Under the pieces are notes generated by a model, which worked only from the letters and a program-made list of their open reading frames with translations, searched no databases and was not told the DNA's origin. Positions 43,907 to 55,200 of a DNA stretch of 64,000 nt are shown here, in pieces. The DNA lies in contig JAQUIJ010000010.1 in assembly GCA_028683385.1 (NCBI GenBank), positions 46,567 through 110,566 of the forward strand, given 5' to 3'. This DNA is from Prolixibacteraceae bacterium. Its GTDB lineage: Bacteria > Bacteroidota > Bacteroidia > Bacteroidales > Prolixibacteraceae. The translations under genes were made by a program, and so were the position numbers. Every line of letters begins with the position of its first letter. Within the stretch, counting starts at the first letter, position 1.

Positions 43907-43934
43907 AAAAGGTGGGCTGCCACACCCACCTTTT
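43907..43934 (-). terminator. Terminator after susD
   Basis: AAAAGGTGGG (43907-43916) pairs with CCCACCTTTT (43925-43934); on the minus strand it is followed by TTTTTTAAA. It lies 60 bp after the susD stop, so PL22 and later genes need readthrough or their own promoters. Confidence 0.85.
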
Positions 43935-43993
43935 ATCAGTCAATTCTAGCAAAATTGAGTTGCTCAAGTAGATTTAAAAAACCTGACCAAAGA

Positions 43994-45487
43994 TTAGTAA
44001 CCTGCGTTCTGCGTATAAAGTCCGCCTTTTACGTCAATCTCTGATTGAGGAATAGGATAAATAATATAATTTTTCTGGAACGGTTGAATCTGATTTTGAA
44101 TATCTTCAGCTGCGATCCATGCTGGCATAATTGTTTCAACTAAACCCGACCGGACTAAATCGTTCCAACGTAATCCTTCTCCCATAAATTCTTTTTGTCT
44201 TTCAGCCATTAATTGAGGTAAAGTTACATTTGAAACAGGCGTGGTTAAACCTGCACGAGTACGAACCTGATTCACAATTGCATCAACTTCGGCTTGTGTT
44301 CCTGAAGCTCCATGCAGAATACACTCGGCTTTCAACATCAGAATATCGGTATAACGTTGTGCAATAAAGTTGATTGGCCAATCTAAACGGTTTGTCGGAA
44401 CTTTTGTCAAATCAACATACTTCACAAAAAACGAACGAGGTTCGGAAACTCCGTTATATACGTATCCGGGTTGAATTGAGAACGTTTTCCGAACATCTTC
44501 GGGTTCAAAAGAATTAATTAATGTTTCGGCTACCGGACGAATAGTTAAACCTCCCTGAATAGCTTTCCCTTTTGATTGGAAGTAGGCATCAGGAACTAAA
44601 AGCCAGGCAAAAGTTGACCCAAGTACCGGATTTGAACCTGTAATGTACTGAATATCAAAAACAACCTCAGCATTATTTTCATTGGTATACGAAAAAATGT
44701 TCGAGTAACTTGGAAGGAAAGAATACTTTTTACTGTCGATAATCGAATTGAGCAACGTAATTGCCTGTGACCATTCATTTAAGCCTAAACCTGGACCATC
44801 AATGTTATATGTTGGGCCTGAACGTGTCATATAAACCAGGGCTAACAAACCTTTGGCGCTGTATTTCGTTGCCCTTCCTTTATCAGCTGCTGCATTCGTT
44901 TCGGACAAATTTTCAGTAGCAAATTGCAAGTCCGAAAGAATCAAGGCATAAATATCGGTTACCGGACTCTGCGGAATTGATAATGCCTCAGAAACACTTA
45001 TAGGAGTGCTGATAAGAGGAACTTTTCCGAAAGAACGTACCAAATCAAAATAAAAAGTTGCACGAAGGAATTTTGCTTCGGCTTCCAATCTTTTGCGCAG
45101 AGTAGCGTCAGTTATAATATTACCGTTTTTAGCAAGCTGGTCGAGAACAACGTTTGCACGGTATATTCCATTGTAGTTAGTGAGCCATGCTTCGGTAATG
45201 TAAGGATTGGCAGCAATGGTTTTGTGAAAACTGTTAATTCCTTCCCAATCGCGCACACCACCGTCGGAAACCGCATACAAGTTATCAGATCGCGTTTCTG
45301 AAAGGTTTAGCTGACGATCAGGATATGCCCTTAAATCTGCATAAACGGCATTGACACCTTGTAAAAAATCGTTGGTCGATTTATAGAATGTCTCGGTTGT
45401 GGCACTCGAAATTGGCAATTGGTTCAATTCGTCTGAGCAGGAAGAAAACACAGCCAATAGTATGATGAAATAAAATATCTTTTTCAT
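43994..45487 (-). CDS. susD: SusD/RagB family glycan-binding lipoprotein
   Basis: Outer-membrane surface lipoprotein that captures oligosaccharides for the SusC channel. 497 residues with lipobox FSSC (C17), TPR-rich fold with LPISSATTETFYKSTNDF, LRATFYFDLVRSFGKVPL and the C-terminal RWNDLVRSG and NPIPQ-like YPIPQSEID. It starts 20 bp after the SusC stop: a standard pair. Confidence 0.94.
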   Translation of the reverse strand: MKKIFYFIILLAVFSSCSDELNQLPISSATTETFYKSTNDFLQGVNAVYADLRAYPDRQLNLSETRSDNLYAVSDGGVRDWEGINSFHKTIAANPYITEAWLTNYNGIYRANVVLDQLAKNGNIITDATLRKRLEAEAKFLRATFYFDLVRSFGKVPLISTPISVSEALSIPQSPVTDIYALILSDLQFATENLSETNAAADKGRATKYSAKGLLALVYMTRSGPTYNIDGPGLGLNEWSQAITLLNSIIDSKKYSFLPSYSNIFSYTNENNAEVVFDIQYITGSNPVLGSTFAWLLVPDAYFQSKGKAIQGGLTIRPVAETLINSFEPEDVRKTFSIQPGYVYNGVSEPRSFFVKYVDLTKVPTNRLDWPINFIAQRYTDILMLKAECILHGASGTQAEVDAIVNQVRTRAGLTTPVSNVTLPQLMAERQKEFMGEGLRWNDLVRSGLVETIMPAWIAAEDIQNQIQPFQKNYIIYPIPQSEIDVKGGLYTQNAGY

Positions 45488-45507
45488 TTTTAGTAGATTT
45501 TAAACGG

Positions 45508-48500
45508 TTAGAAGGTTAAGTTAAGTCCAAGGATTAAGGATTTTGCCAGAGGTAAACCACCGTAATCTCCCGCTTCCGGGAATGAAGAGTTTCCTGACAA
45601 GTCAGTATTTGTTGCTTCAGGGTTAAAGCCTCCATAATACTTATCTTTTCCAAACCAGTTTTCGGCTGTTACATATACACGCGCACCTGTCAGAATTTTA
45701 TTATGAAGTTTCTGACCTAAATCATAGCCAAGCGTGATATTACGAATTCGCCAGTAATCGGATGAATACATCCAGTCAGTATTTTTAATACGACCGAAAG
45801 TTGAATATGCTTTACCGACTATTCCAGCGCCAGGATCTTCAGCCGAACGCCAGCGATCGCGATAAAAACCAAGTGCATTGTCAACAACTCCCTGACCGGT
45901 ACGACCTAAAGCGCGACCAAGCAACGAGTAGATTGAGCCACCACTTTGACCCTGAACCAAAATTGACAAATCGAATCCTTTGTATTTGAATGTATTTGTA
46001 ATACCCCAGTTGTACGATGGGTTTGGATGACCAACAATAATACGGTCGTTAGCATCGATTAGCCCGTCGTTATTTGCATCGAAGTATTTTGGGTCGCCAA
46101 CGGTTTCAGTACCATAACGAGCTACTTTATTGTCGATATCAGCCTGAGATAATATACCAATTTGTTTTACGACATAGATGCTATTCATTTGTTCTCCAAC
46201 TTTCAGAATAGAGTGCGAAATGTCGAACAACGAAGGAATCAGGATTTGAGTTTGTCCTGAAGCCAATTCAACAACTTTGTTGGCATTGTGGCTTAAATTA
46301 GCCATTGTAGTCCATTGAAATTTCCCAGTCATATTTCTGGAAGTCAATTCAATTTCCCAGCCCTGATTCCGAACTTTACCTACATTGTTGAGCGACGTTG
46401 AAAAACCAGTACTCTGTGGAATAGGAACATTCAATAAAAGATTATAGTTCAATTTATTATAATAGTCAAATGAACCTGTTATCCGTGAGCCAAACAATCC
46501 AATATCGAACCCAACGTCATAAGTTTTCGATTCTTCCCAGGTAATATCCGGATTGGTAATAGCACTTGGAGCTTGTCCGGTAGCCTGACCCGAATTAAAT
46601 GTGTAGTTGTAATTTGCTAACACTGGGATACTACTGTAATCGCCAATATTGTAATTACCCGACTTACCCCAGCTTCCTCTTAATTTAAGGTCATTTATTA
46701 CTTTTATACTTTTCATGAAATTTTCTTCAGATATTCTCCAACCGACTGATGCTGAAGGGAAAATTCCCCATTTGGAGTTGGAACCAAATCTGGAAGAACC
46801 ATCGCGGCGGATACTGGCAGATAAAAGGTATTTATCTTTATAGCTATACTGTGCCCTACCAAAGTATGAAAGCAAAACATTTTTAGTTTCACTTGAGTTA
46901 CCGGTTATACCATTAGCAGCATTGAGGGTTGTTATAACGTAACTGTTAAAACCACCATTCGAACTCATGTTGCTTACATCCAGTTTATCGCTGTTATACG
47001 ATGCTCCGGCTAAGAGATTAATGTTATGATCTTCAAACAATGTTTTGCTGTACGAGAGTGTATTCTCATTCACAAAAGTTTGTTTTTTATAACTATTCAG
47101 TGATCCTGAAGTAAGAACAGTTAACTGCGATAAACGAGCTGATAACGAACTGGCAATGGAATATGGAACATAGCTTTTAGCAGTGTTATCGGTATTGTCG
47201 AAGTTCAGAGTCGATTTGAAAAACAGGTTTTTAATGATTTCGTATTCGCCAAAAATAGAAGTAAGGGTGCGGAAACGTTTGGTTAACCCAATTTTGTTTT
47301 CAAGCTTCGCAATCGGGCTATTAGCCGATGTACTCCATTTATACTGTCCATAATCGAATGAATTTGGGTAAAGTTTCATGGTATCTTCCTGAACCGGTGA
47401 ATAGCTAACCAATTGGTGCAGAATATTGTCTTTACCTTCCACTCCCGGATCGTTAGTCTCAGAATAAGTTGGCGTAAGATTAATACCGAACTTTAATTTG
47501 TCGTTTGCTTTTACTTCAACATTTGCTCTGGCTGAATAGCTTTTGTGGTTCATTCCGATAACCATACCTTCCTGTCCAACAGTGTTTACTGAAACGTAGT
47601 ATTTTACAACATCGTTTCCGCCATTGGCAGATACCTGATAATTTTGAACCAAGCCTTTACGAAATGCTTCATTTTGCCAATCGATGTAATTCAATCCTGG
47701 ATGACCAGGCATATTCCAGCGATCATCAATCATGTAATTGGTATTATAAGCATTGCCGGAAAGTCCTAAAATCTGGCGTCTTTCAGCAGTCGATTGTGAA
47801 GCCAAACGTCCTGTTCCTGAAGCAACCCACTGTGCATTAATCATTTCAGTTGCACGATCAATCCATTCTTCAGCATTCAACATATCCAGTTTACGGTTGG
47901 CCTGGTTGTACCCAACGTAGCTGTTGAGTGTAATTTGAGGCTTTCCGCTTTTCCCATGTTTAGTTGTGATTAAAACCACACCGTTTGCTGCACGTGATCC
48001 GTAAATGGCAGCTGATGCAGCATCTTTCAGAACCTGTATTGATTCAATGTCGTTTGGATTAATGTTATCTAATGGATTGCCATTGGCATAATTTCCGGAG
48101 CTGTTTGGGTTAGCCGCTGCAAGAGGAAATCCATCAATTACATACAAAGGTTCGTTTCCGGCAGAGATAGAACCTGTGCCACGAACCTGAATACTGAATG
48201 CTTTACCAAGCGCTCCTGAGGTTTGTTTAACCTGAACACCTGCCATTTGACCAACTAATGCCTGATCGATCCGCACCAAAGGTCTTTCATCTATTTTATC
48301 GGCCTTAAATGAAGCCGACGCTCCAACGACATCGCGCTTCTTTTGAGTACCATATCCAACTGCAACCACTTCTTCGATGCCAATTGATTCATCTTCCATG
48401 GTCACATTAATAACTGATTGATTCGTAACAACAATTTCCTGACTTCTCATTCCAACAAATGAAAACGAAACAGTAGCTCCTGCCGGAACGTTTGATAAAT

Positions 48501-49011
48501 TATACTGACCATTCATGTCAGTAATTACACCATTCGTTGTTTTTTTTACCACAACAGATACTCCGGGCAACGGTAATCCGGCAGAATCGATCACTTTCCC
48601 GGAAATCTTATTTGTTTGCTGACCAGAAAAAACGTTATCGTTTTCTCCTTGTTTATGGATAACAATCAACTTGTTATTCACGGTGTAAGTTAATCCGGTA
48701 CCTGCCAAAATCTGGTCCAAAACTTTATTTATTTGTTGATCCTCAGCATCAATACTCATTCGTCTTGTCAAATCAATCTGATTGGCATTAAAGAAAAACG
48801 AGAACTCAGACTGATTTTCAATCCGCTCCATAATTTCACCAAGTGTCAGATTTTGGCCAACAATTTTAAGTTTAGTCGTTTGCGAATAGCTTGCTGCGGA
48901 AACATGCATCACTGCAACAAACAAAAAAAGCGTTATTAGTTTCATAATACGTACAATTAAAGGGATGTCAATAAGAGACATTCCCTTCGGGTGAATCCAT
49001 TTTTTTTTCAT
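45508..49011 (-). CDS. susC: SusC/RagA TonB-dependent receptor with STN domain
   Basis: Outer-membrane importer energised by TonB. The start at 49011 (MKKKWIHPKG) gives 1167 residues and matches the usual N-terminus of such proteins. After the signal peptide comes an STN domain (about 45-115, KLKIVGQNLTLGEIMERIE), a carboxypeptidase-regulatory-like domain (ISGKVIDSAGLPLPGVSV), the plug (EEVVAVGYGTQKKRDVVGA) and the barrel ending in aromatic LGLNLTF. The STN domain implies signalling to the FecR/sigma pair encoded just upstream. Confidence 0.95.
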   Translation of the reverse strand: MKKKWIHPKGMSLIDIPLIVRIMKLITLFLFVAVMHVSAASYSQTTKLKIVGQNLTLGEIMERIENQSEFSFFFNANQIDLTRRMSIDAEDQQINKVLDQILAGTGLTYTVNNKLIVIHKQGENDNVFSGQQTNKISGKVIDSAGLPLPGVSVVVKKTTNGVITDMNGQYNLSNVPAGATVSFSFVGMRSQEIVVTNQSVINVTMEDESIGIEEVVAVGYGTQKKRDVVGASASFKADKIDERPLVRIDQALVGQMAGVQVKQTSGALGKAFSIQVRGTGSISAGNEPLYVIDGFPLAAANPNSSGNYANGNPLDNINPNDIESIQVLKDAASAAIYGSRAANGVVLITTKHGKSGKPQITLNSYVGYNQANRKLDMLNAEEWIDRATEMINAQWVASGTGRLASQSTAERRQILGLSGNAYNTNYMIDDRWNMPGHPGLNYIDWQNEAFRKGLVQNYQVSANGGNDVVKYYVSVNTVGQEGMVIGMNHKSYSARANVEVKANDKLKFGINLTPTYSETNDPGVEGKDNILHQLVSYSPVQEDTMKLYPNSFDYGQYKWSTSANSPIAKLENKIGLTKRFRTLTSIFGEYEIIKNLFFKSTLNFDNTDNTAKSYVPYSIASSLSARLSQLTVLTSGSLNSYKKQTFVNENTLSYSKTLFEDHNINLLAGASYNSDKLDVSNMSSNGGFNSYVITTLNAANGITGNSSETKNVLLSYFGRAQYSYKDKYLLSASIRRDGSSRFGSNSKWGIFPSASVGWRISEENFMKSIKVINDLKLRGSWGKSGNYNIGDYSSIPVLANYNYTFNSGQATGQAPSAITNPDITWEESKTYDVGFDIGLFGSRITGSFDYYNKLNYNLLLNVPIPQSTGFSTSLNNVGKVRNQGWEIELTSRNMTGKFQWTTMANLSHNANKVVELASGQTQILIPSLFDISHSILKVGEQMNSIYVVKQIGILSQADIDNKVARYGTETVGDPKYFDANNDGLIDANDRIIVGHPNPSYNWGITNTFKYKGFDLSILVQGQSGGSIYSLLGRALGRTGQGVVDNALGFYRDRWRSAEDPGAGIVGKAYSTFGRIKNTDWMYSSDYWRIRNITLGYDLGQKLHNKILTGARVYVTAENWFGKDKYYGGFNPEATNTDLSGNSSFPEAGDYGGLPLAKSLILGLNLTF

Positions 49012-49099
49012 AGTTTTGAAATGTTTAGACAATTAATGTAAAAATGATTGTTTTTTGGAAGGCGGATTGTTGTGGCGACAATTCGTCTTCTTTGTTTAA

Positions 49100-50095
49100 T
49101 TACTTATATTTTAATGGTTTATATGTGATTGTAAATTCTCTAAAAGTAGTTTTCTGGTAATCAATTGGCGATGTAAGTTTCAACGCATCCAACACTTGCC
49201 AAATGGTTTCCTGATTTTTAAACTTTCCGGTAAAAGCATAGTTTTGAAGCTTTTGATCAGAAAAATTCAGTTTTACATCGTACCAACGTTCGAGGCGTTT
49301 GGCAAGTTCCGAATATGGAATATTCTTAAAAATGAACTGATCGTCCTTCCACGCAATTTCAGATTCTACATCAGCCTGATCTAATGAATGTATCAGGGTT
49401 TTGCGGTCGAGTAAAAATTTCTCACCCGGTTCAACTTTCAAGGTCGATGAGTTATCTTTTAACTGAAGACTTATTTTTCCCTCTTCCAATGTTGCTGTTG
49501 AATATTTATTATCAGCGTACGAACAAACATTAAATTTGGTACCGGTAACCTTTATATCAAAATCCGAAGTCTTTACAGTGAAAGGATGTTCCTTATCGGT
49601 CTTCACTTTAAAGAAAGCCTCTCCGGTTAAGCTCACCACCCTATTCTGCGATGAGAATCCGGACGAATATTTCAATTCACTTCCTGAATTCAAGCTTACT
49701 TCCGACCCGTCGGCAAGAATCACTTTTGATCGCGATCCCATAGGTACTGAAAATACCTGAACGCTTTCAGATGGATTTGCGGTATTTGTCGGAACTAAAA
49801 CAGAAAATATCAACCCAATAATCAGTATTGCAGCTATGGCCGAAAAAGTACGAATCCATACAATTCGTGATTTTTTACTTTTTTCATATTGATTTTTATA
49901 AAAAAGTGCAAGTTGTTCGGCTGTACTTTCTTTTGGAGAGTTTATTGAGTCCCAAATATCTTTTATAGAAAGATATTCACTCTTAGTATCTTTAGATTCT
50001 TCAATCCAGGTTTTTAATTCAGCTTGTTCTTCCGGGGTACAATTCCCATTTAAATAGCGAACAATCAGGCTTTCGTTGTATTCTTTGTCTTTCAT
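49100..50095 (-). CDS. FecR family anti-sigma factor
   Basis: 331 residues: cytoplasmic N-terminal sigma-binding part (YLNGNCTPEEQAELKTWIEES), one membrane helix (about 83-104), a periplasmic FecR domain (PMGSRSKVILADGSEVSLNSG, EEGKISL) and a C-terminal DUF4974-like part (PYSELAKRLERWYDVKLNF). Holds the sigma factor until the STN domain of the loaded SusC signals. It lies between the sigma gene and susC. Confidence 0.93.
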   Translation of the reverse strand: MKDKEYNESLIVRYLNGNCTPEEQAELKTWIEESKDTKSEYLSIKDIWDSINSPKESTAEQLALFYKNQYEKSKKSRIVWIRTFSAIAAILIIGLIFSVLVPTNTANPSESVQVFSVPMGSRSKVILADGSEVSLNSGSELKYSSGFSSQNRVVSLTGEAFFKVKTDKEHPFTVKTSDFDIKVTGTKFNVCSYADNKYSTATLEEGKISLQLKDNSSTLKVEPGEKFLLDRKTLIHSLDQADVESEIAWKDDQFIFKNIPYSELAKRLERWYDVKLNFSDQKLQNYAFTGKFKNQETIWQVLDALKLTSPIDYQKTTFREFTITYKPLKYK

Positions 50096-50188
50096 TCAGC
50101 TGTATCTTTTCTTTTGACAATACTAAGACAACTGAACGGTTCATTCTACGTCAGAAAAATCACCTTTTCTTTACAAATAATTTACATC

Positions 50189-50728
50189 CTATTGTAAGCG
50201 CCTTAAAAACAAGAGAATAAAAAATGATTTTCGCGATATCTTTTCTCTCAATGCAGACAAAGCCCTAAAAACCCGGGTCTCAACCGTTCGAATCGGTAAA
50301 TGAAGCTGAGTGGCAATTTCATCGTTTTTAAGGCCTTCAACCCGGCTAAGTACAATAATTTCTTTATAAATATCAGGCAATGAATCAATCGCATCGTTAA
50401 TCTGTTTCAGATTTTCTCGTTCGATGAGCGATTTTTCACCCGATTGGTAATGTACTGCTTCCATTTCTAACAGATGAATCGAAGTTTCATTTTCGAACTT
50501 TTGTACGATTTTTTGGTGTTTCAGATAGTTCAGACAACCGTTCCTGATGGAATTAAACAGATAAGCCTGAACCAATTCTTCCTTTTGCTTGTATTTTCCA
50601 TTTTCCCATATGGCAACAAAAACGTTTTGTACAATATCCAGCGCATCGCTTTCACTTTCTACAAACTTTAGTGTATAGAGTAAAAGTCGCCGGTGGTATT
50701 TACGAAACAAATAATCGAATTCTGTCAT
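50189..50728 (-). CDS. ECF RNA polymerase sigma factor (FecI-like)
   Basis: 179 residues from the ATG at 50728 (MTEFDYLFRKYHRRLL). Region 2 includes SESDALDIVQNVFVAIWE; region 4 includes LPDIYKEIIVLSRVEGLKNDEIATQL and RTVETRVFRAL. It likely turns on susC and the rest of the pectin locus. The frame starting at 50752 adds eight unlikely residues. Confidence 0.92.
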   Translation of the reverse strand: MTEFDYLFRKYHRRLLLYTLKFVESESDALDIVQNVFVAIWENGKYKQKEELVQAYLFNSIRNGCLNYLKHQKIVQKFENETSIHLLEMEAVHYQSGEKSLIERENLKQINDAIDSLPDIYKEIIVLSRVEGLKNDEIATQLHLPIRTVETRVFRALSALREKISRKSFFILLFLRRLQ

Positions 50729-51055
50729 CAATAACACAATATGGAAATACAAAGAAAGTATATTTCAGTTTATCTGATACTATAATTGTAAACCAATCGG
50801 ACACTTGTTACATGTTGACAGAGAAACAAAACAAGCCTAAACATTCATTTCCTATCAGCGAAAATTGGAGCAAATCGCATAAGGCATATTTATTCCTGAC
50901 AAAAATTAATTAATTCGCTCAAAATCATATATTCATTTACTTTTAAAAGACAGTTTTATTTATTTATCTTGTCAATTCTTATTTCCATAATGTTCGAATA
51001 AGATTTTTGATTTAGTATTCCGAGTTCGTTCTCATAATTATGAAAAATGTAGGTA
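50729..51055. other. Divergent gap, sigma factor / sensor kinase
   Basis: 327 bp that is very AT-rich and must hold two outward promoters. I see no exact TAnnTTTG box and no stable hairpin. A plus-strand frame overlapping the sigma gene is not credible. Confidence 0.55.
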
Positions 51056-52219
51056 ATGAAGACTAAGTTCCAAGAACCAATTCATGAAAATCCGGGATTA
51101 ATTGATATTTTCAGACAGTCTCCTATTTCAATTGAATTGTATGATAAAGATGGATTTTTATTGGACGCTAATCAGGCCTGTATTGATTTGTTTGGAATAA
51201 AAAACATTCGTGATATAATAGGATTAAATTTATTTACAAATCCACATCTGTCTGAACAAAAAATAGCTGATATTAAAGCAGGAAAATCGATAAAGTATGA
51301 ATTAGTTTACGACTTCGAAGCAATAAAGAGCCAAAACCTATATCAAACAACGTGTAATGGCATTTGCAATCTCGAATGTTTCATAAATCCAACATTTAAT
51401 CAATCCGAAGAAATTTCAGGATATATCGTTCACATAACTGAAATATCCGAAAGAAAGCATGTTCAGGAATTATTGGCAAAACAAGCTAAGGAACTTCAGG
51501 AAGTTAATGACACCAAGGACAAATTCATGTCAATCATTGCACACGATCTTAAAAGCCCATTTAATGCAATACTCGGATTCACTGATTTAATGCTAAGTAA
51601 TTTCGATCAACTTGACAAAGAAACTGTTCTCACAGGATTGAAAACAATCGAAAGCGCATCGAAGCATGCCTACCAATTACTCGAAAACTTATTGACCTGG
51701 GCGCGAAATCAAATAGGCGGAAGCCAATTTAATCCTGAAATGTTAAATCTCAAAGCACAAGTAAATGAATCATTAAGTATGATTGAAAGTGCAGCTTTTA
51801 ACAAAAACATTAAAATATCAGTTTCTGTAAGTAAAGACCTTTATGTTTTTGCTGATAAAAATATGCTCGATTCGATTCTTCGAAATCTAATCTCGAATGC
51901 CATAAAATTCTCATTTAAAGGTGGAAAAATTAAAATTTCAGCTACCCGACTTGAAAACGAAATACAAATTTCGGTTTCAGATAAAGGGATAGGCATTTCT
52001 TCCGAAAGACTTTCTTCAATTTTCAGAATTGATAAACATACCAATACCACTGGTACCGAAAACGAACTTGGAACTGGCCTGGGATTGATCTTGTGTAAAG
52101 ATTTTATAGCCCAACATAAAGGGAAAATATGGATTGAAAGTACCCAAAATGTTGAAACCTTAGTTTCCTTCAGTTTGCCAATAAATTCACAATCAGATTC
52201 AAGAGCTAATTCAAAATGA
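51056..52219 (+). CDS. PAS-domain sensor histidine kinase
   Basis: 387 residues, no membrane segment, so a cytoplasmic sensor. One PAS domain (about 15-133, QSPISIELYDKDGFLLDANQ), then the phospho-acceptor H163 in SIIAHDLKSPFNAILGF and an ATPase domain (NLISNAIKFS, VSDKGIGI, GLGLILCKDF). The stop overlaps the next gene's start (ATGA), so the two are translationally coupled. Confidence 0.9.
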   Translation: MKTKFQEPIHENPGLIDIFRQSPISIELYDKDGFLLDANQACIDLFGIKNIRDIIGLNLFTNPHLSEQKIADIKAGKSIKYELVYDFEAIKSQNLYQTTCNGICNLECFINPTFNQSEEISGYIVHITEISERKHVQELLAKQAKELQEVNDTKDKFMSIIAHDLKSPFNAILGFTDLMLSNFDQLDKETVLTGLKTIESASKHAYQLLENLLTWARNQIGGSQFNPEMLNLKAQVNESLSMIESAAFNKNIKISVSVSKDLYVFADKNMLDSILRNLISNAIKFSFKGGKIKISATRLENEIQISVSDKGIGISSERLSSIFRIDKHTNTTGTENELGTGLGLILCKDFIAQHKGKIWIESTQNVETLVSFSLPINSQSDSRANSK

Positions 52220-55200
52220 GTAAATATATCATTCTTGGCAAGTCAGATGTAAGTATCTCAGCAATAAAGTCATTAATCCTGAAGTCGGACACAAAACCTG
52301 AAATTTTGTGCAATACTCTTGAAAGTGATCTATTTTCGTTAGTTACCTCCGAACAACCTGATGTTGTTTTCCTGAATATCGAACTACCCAATCAAAGAGG
52401 AACTGAAGTTTGTAAAAGGTTTAAATCCAATCCGTCCGACAATCAAACGCCTGTAATTCTTTATGGCACTCAAACGGCTCATCAGTTTTTGCCTGATGAG
52501 GTTATTGAATCAGGAGCTGAGGCATATTTCCAATATCCATTCGATGAATTAAGCTTCAGCCTCCAGCTACGCACGATACTAAAACTAAGTCGCACCTATT
52601 TACACGAAACAGCCATACCAGACTTTTCTGAAAGGCAGGAATCATTTCAGCCCAAGAACCATAGCGTTCTGGCAAAAATGAAGGCAGAATTACTTGACAG
52701 TGAAAAGGTATATAAAAATCTGGTTGAGCGTTTACCTGATGGAGTTTACAAGAGTACACATCAGGGAAAATTTGTTGAGGTAAACAATGCGTTGGTCGAG
52801 ATGCTTGGATATGCTTCCAAAGAAGAATTATTGGCAATCGACATAAAAAATGAACTTTATTTTCAGCCTGAAGACCGGGAAAGTTTGGTTTTACAAGAGA
52901 AGTATGAGGAAATGGGAATCTTCAGGCTTAAAAAGAAAGATGGATCAGGCATTTGGGTCGAAGATCATGGATGGTATTCGTTGGATACAAATGGAGAAGT
53001 TCTTTTTCACGAAGGGATTTTGCGGGATATTACCGAACGCAAAATAGCAGAGGAAGAACTTAAGGAAAGCGAAGAAAGGTTTAAAATATTGTACGAAGAA
53101 GCACCAATTGGATATCAATCGCTGGATGAGAACTGGTACGTGACAGATGTTAACCAAACCTGGCTCGAAATGACTGGCTATAAAAAAAATGAAGTTGTAG
53201 GATGTTGGTTTGGCGACTTTTTAACATCGGAATATGTAGAATCCATACATAAACTATTTGCTATTTTTAAGGCATCCGGGAAATCTCAGTCTGATTTAGA
53301 AATGATAAAAAAAGACGGCTCAACAATTTTTATTCAGCTTGAAGGTCGTATAAGTCATACTGCTGAAGGGAAATTTAAACAAACACATTGTGTTTTATCT
53401 GACATAACAGAGCGCAAAAAAGCAGAAAAGGCAATTAAAGACGAACGAATCCTTTTACGAACATTAATCGATAACATACCGGATCCAATTTATGTGAAAG
53501 ATTCTCTTGGCAGGAAGTTAATTTCAAACATAGCAGATCTGGAGGTATTGGGTTCAAAAAGCGAAAGCGATGTCATTGGGAAAACGGATATGGAATCCTC
53601 CTATCCAGGTGTTGCTTCAGATACATTCAGCGACGACATGTCTGTTATACATACCGCCCAGCCAATTTTAAATAAGCTTGAATTCTTCAACGATCGGAAT
53701 GGCACAAAAAGATATTATTTAACCAGTAAAATGCCATTAATTAACGATTCTGGCGAGATAATCGGGTTAGTCGGTGTAGGACATGACATCACCACCCAAA
53801 AACAAAACGAGCAGAAAATCATTCAACTTTCCAAAGGAATCGAACAGGGTCCGGCAAGTATTATCATTACTGATATTTCAGGAAATATTGAATATGTGAA
53901 TTCCAAATTTACCGAAATTTCGGGCTACACATTGGATGAAATAAAAGGGCAAAATCCTAAAATCCTGCAATCAGGATACACTTCAACCAGTGAATACATG
54001 AAACTTTGGAATACCATTTCGTCAGGAAACGAATTCCGGGCAGAACTCCAAAACAGGAAAAAGAATGGCGAACTTTATTGGGAATCCGTTTTAATATCGC
54101 CAATCCGCGACGAAGCAGGAACAATTATAAATTACATGGCTATTAAAGAGGATATTACAAATCGAAAAAAAGCAGATCTTGAAATTCTCAAACTTTCGGT
54201 TGCCATCGAACAAAATCCAGCCTCTGTTGTGATTACAGATACCAATGGAGCTATCGAATATGTTAATAATAAATTCGAGGCAGTTACAGGGTACCCCAGT
54301 CAGGAATTAATTGGGAAAATAATTCGCATTTTAAAACCGGGACACACTTCTGATGAAGTCTATCTTGAAATCTGGAATAACCTATTTGCAGGAAAAATAT
54401 GGAAAGGAGAACATCAAAATCGGACAAAAAATAAAGAAATCTACTGGGAATCAGTATTAATTTCTCCGATTAAAAATCAGGAAGATAAAATAACAAACTT
54501 TGTTGTTTTGAGTGAGAATATTAGTGAACGTAAGAAGATGGAGAAAGACCTGATAGCTTCAAAAGAAAAAGCGGAAGAAAGCGACCGTCTAAAGTCAGCC
54601 TTTCTGGCAAATATGTCACACGAAATACGCACTCCATTAAACAGCATTCTTGGCTTTTCTGATCTGCTAACAGCGCCTGATTTGGATGCTGATTCAAGAC
54701 GAGATTTTGCTAATCTGATTAACTCCAGTGGCAATAACCTGTTATCGATTATCAACGACATACTTGATATCTCTAAGATCGAGGCCGGCCAAATCTCATT
54801 GATAGAAAATGAATTCTCAGCTTACCACCTCGTCACTGAAATACATAAGGAATATTCGTACAAAGCGATCTCGAAAGGAATTGAATTTAAACTGAAGACT
54901 CAACCAGACATCTCAAAATTGATTATTCTGAGTGATGAATCAAGAATTAAGCAGGTATTAATCAATTTTGTTGGTAATGCACTAAAGTTTACCAACAAGG
55001 GATATATTGAATTGGGGGTAGAGCTTATCCAGAATAATATACAATTCTATGTAAAAGATACAGGAATAGGTATTCCAAGAGAATACCACGAGAAGGTTTT
55101 CGACCGTTTCAGACAAGTTGAAGCTGCGCAAACCAGAAAATACGGTGGCAATGGATTGGGACTCGCGATTACTAAAAATTTGGCCGAATTACTTGGCGGA

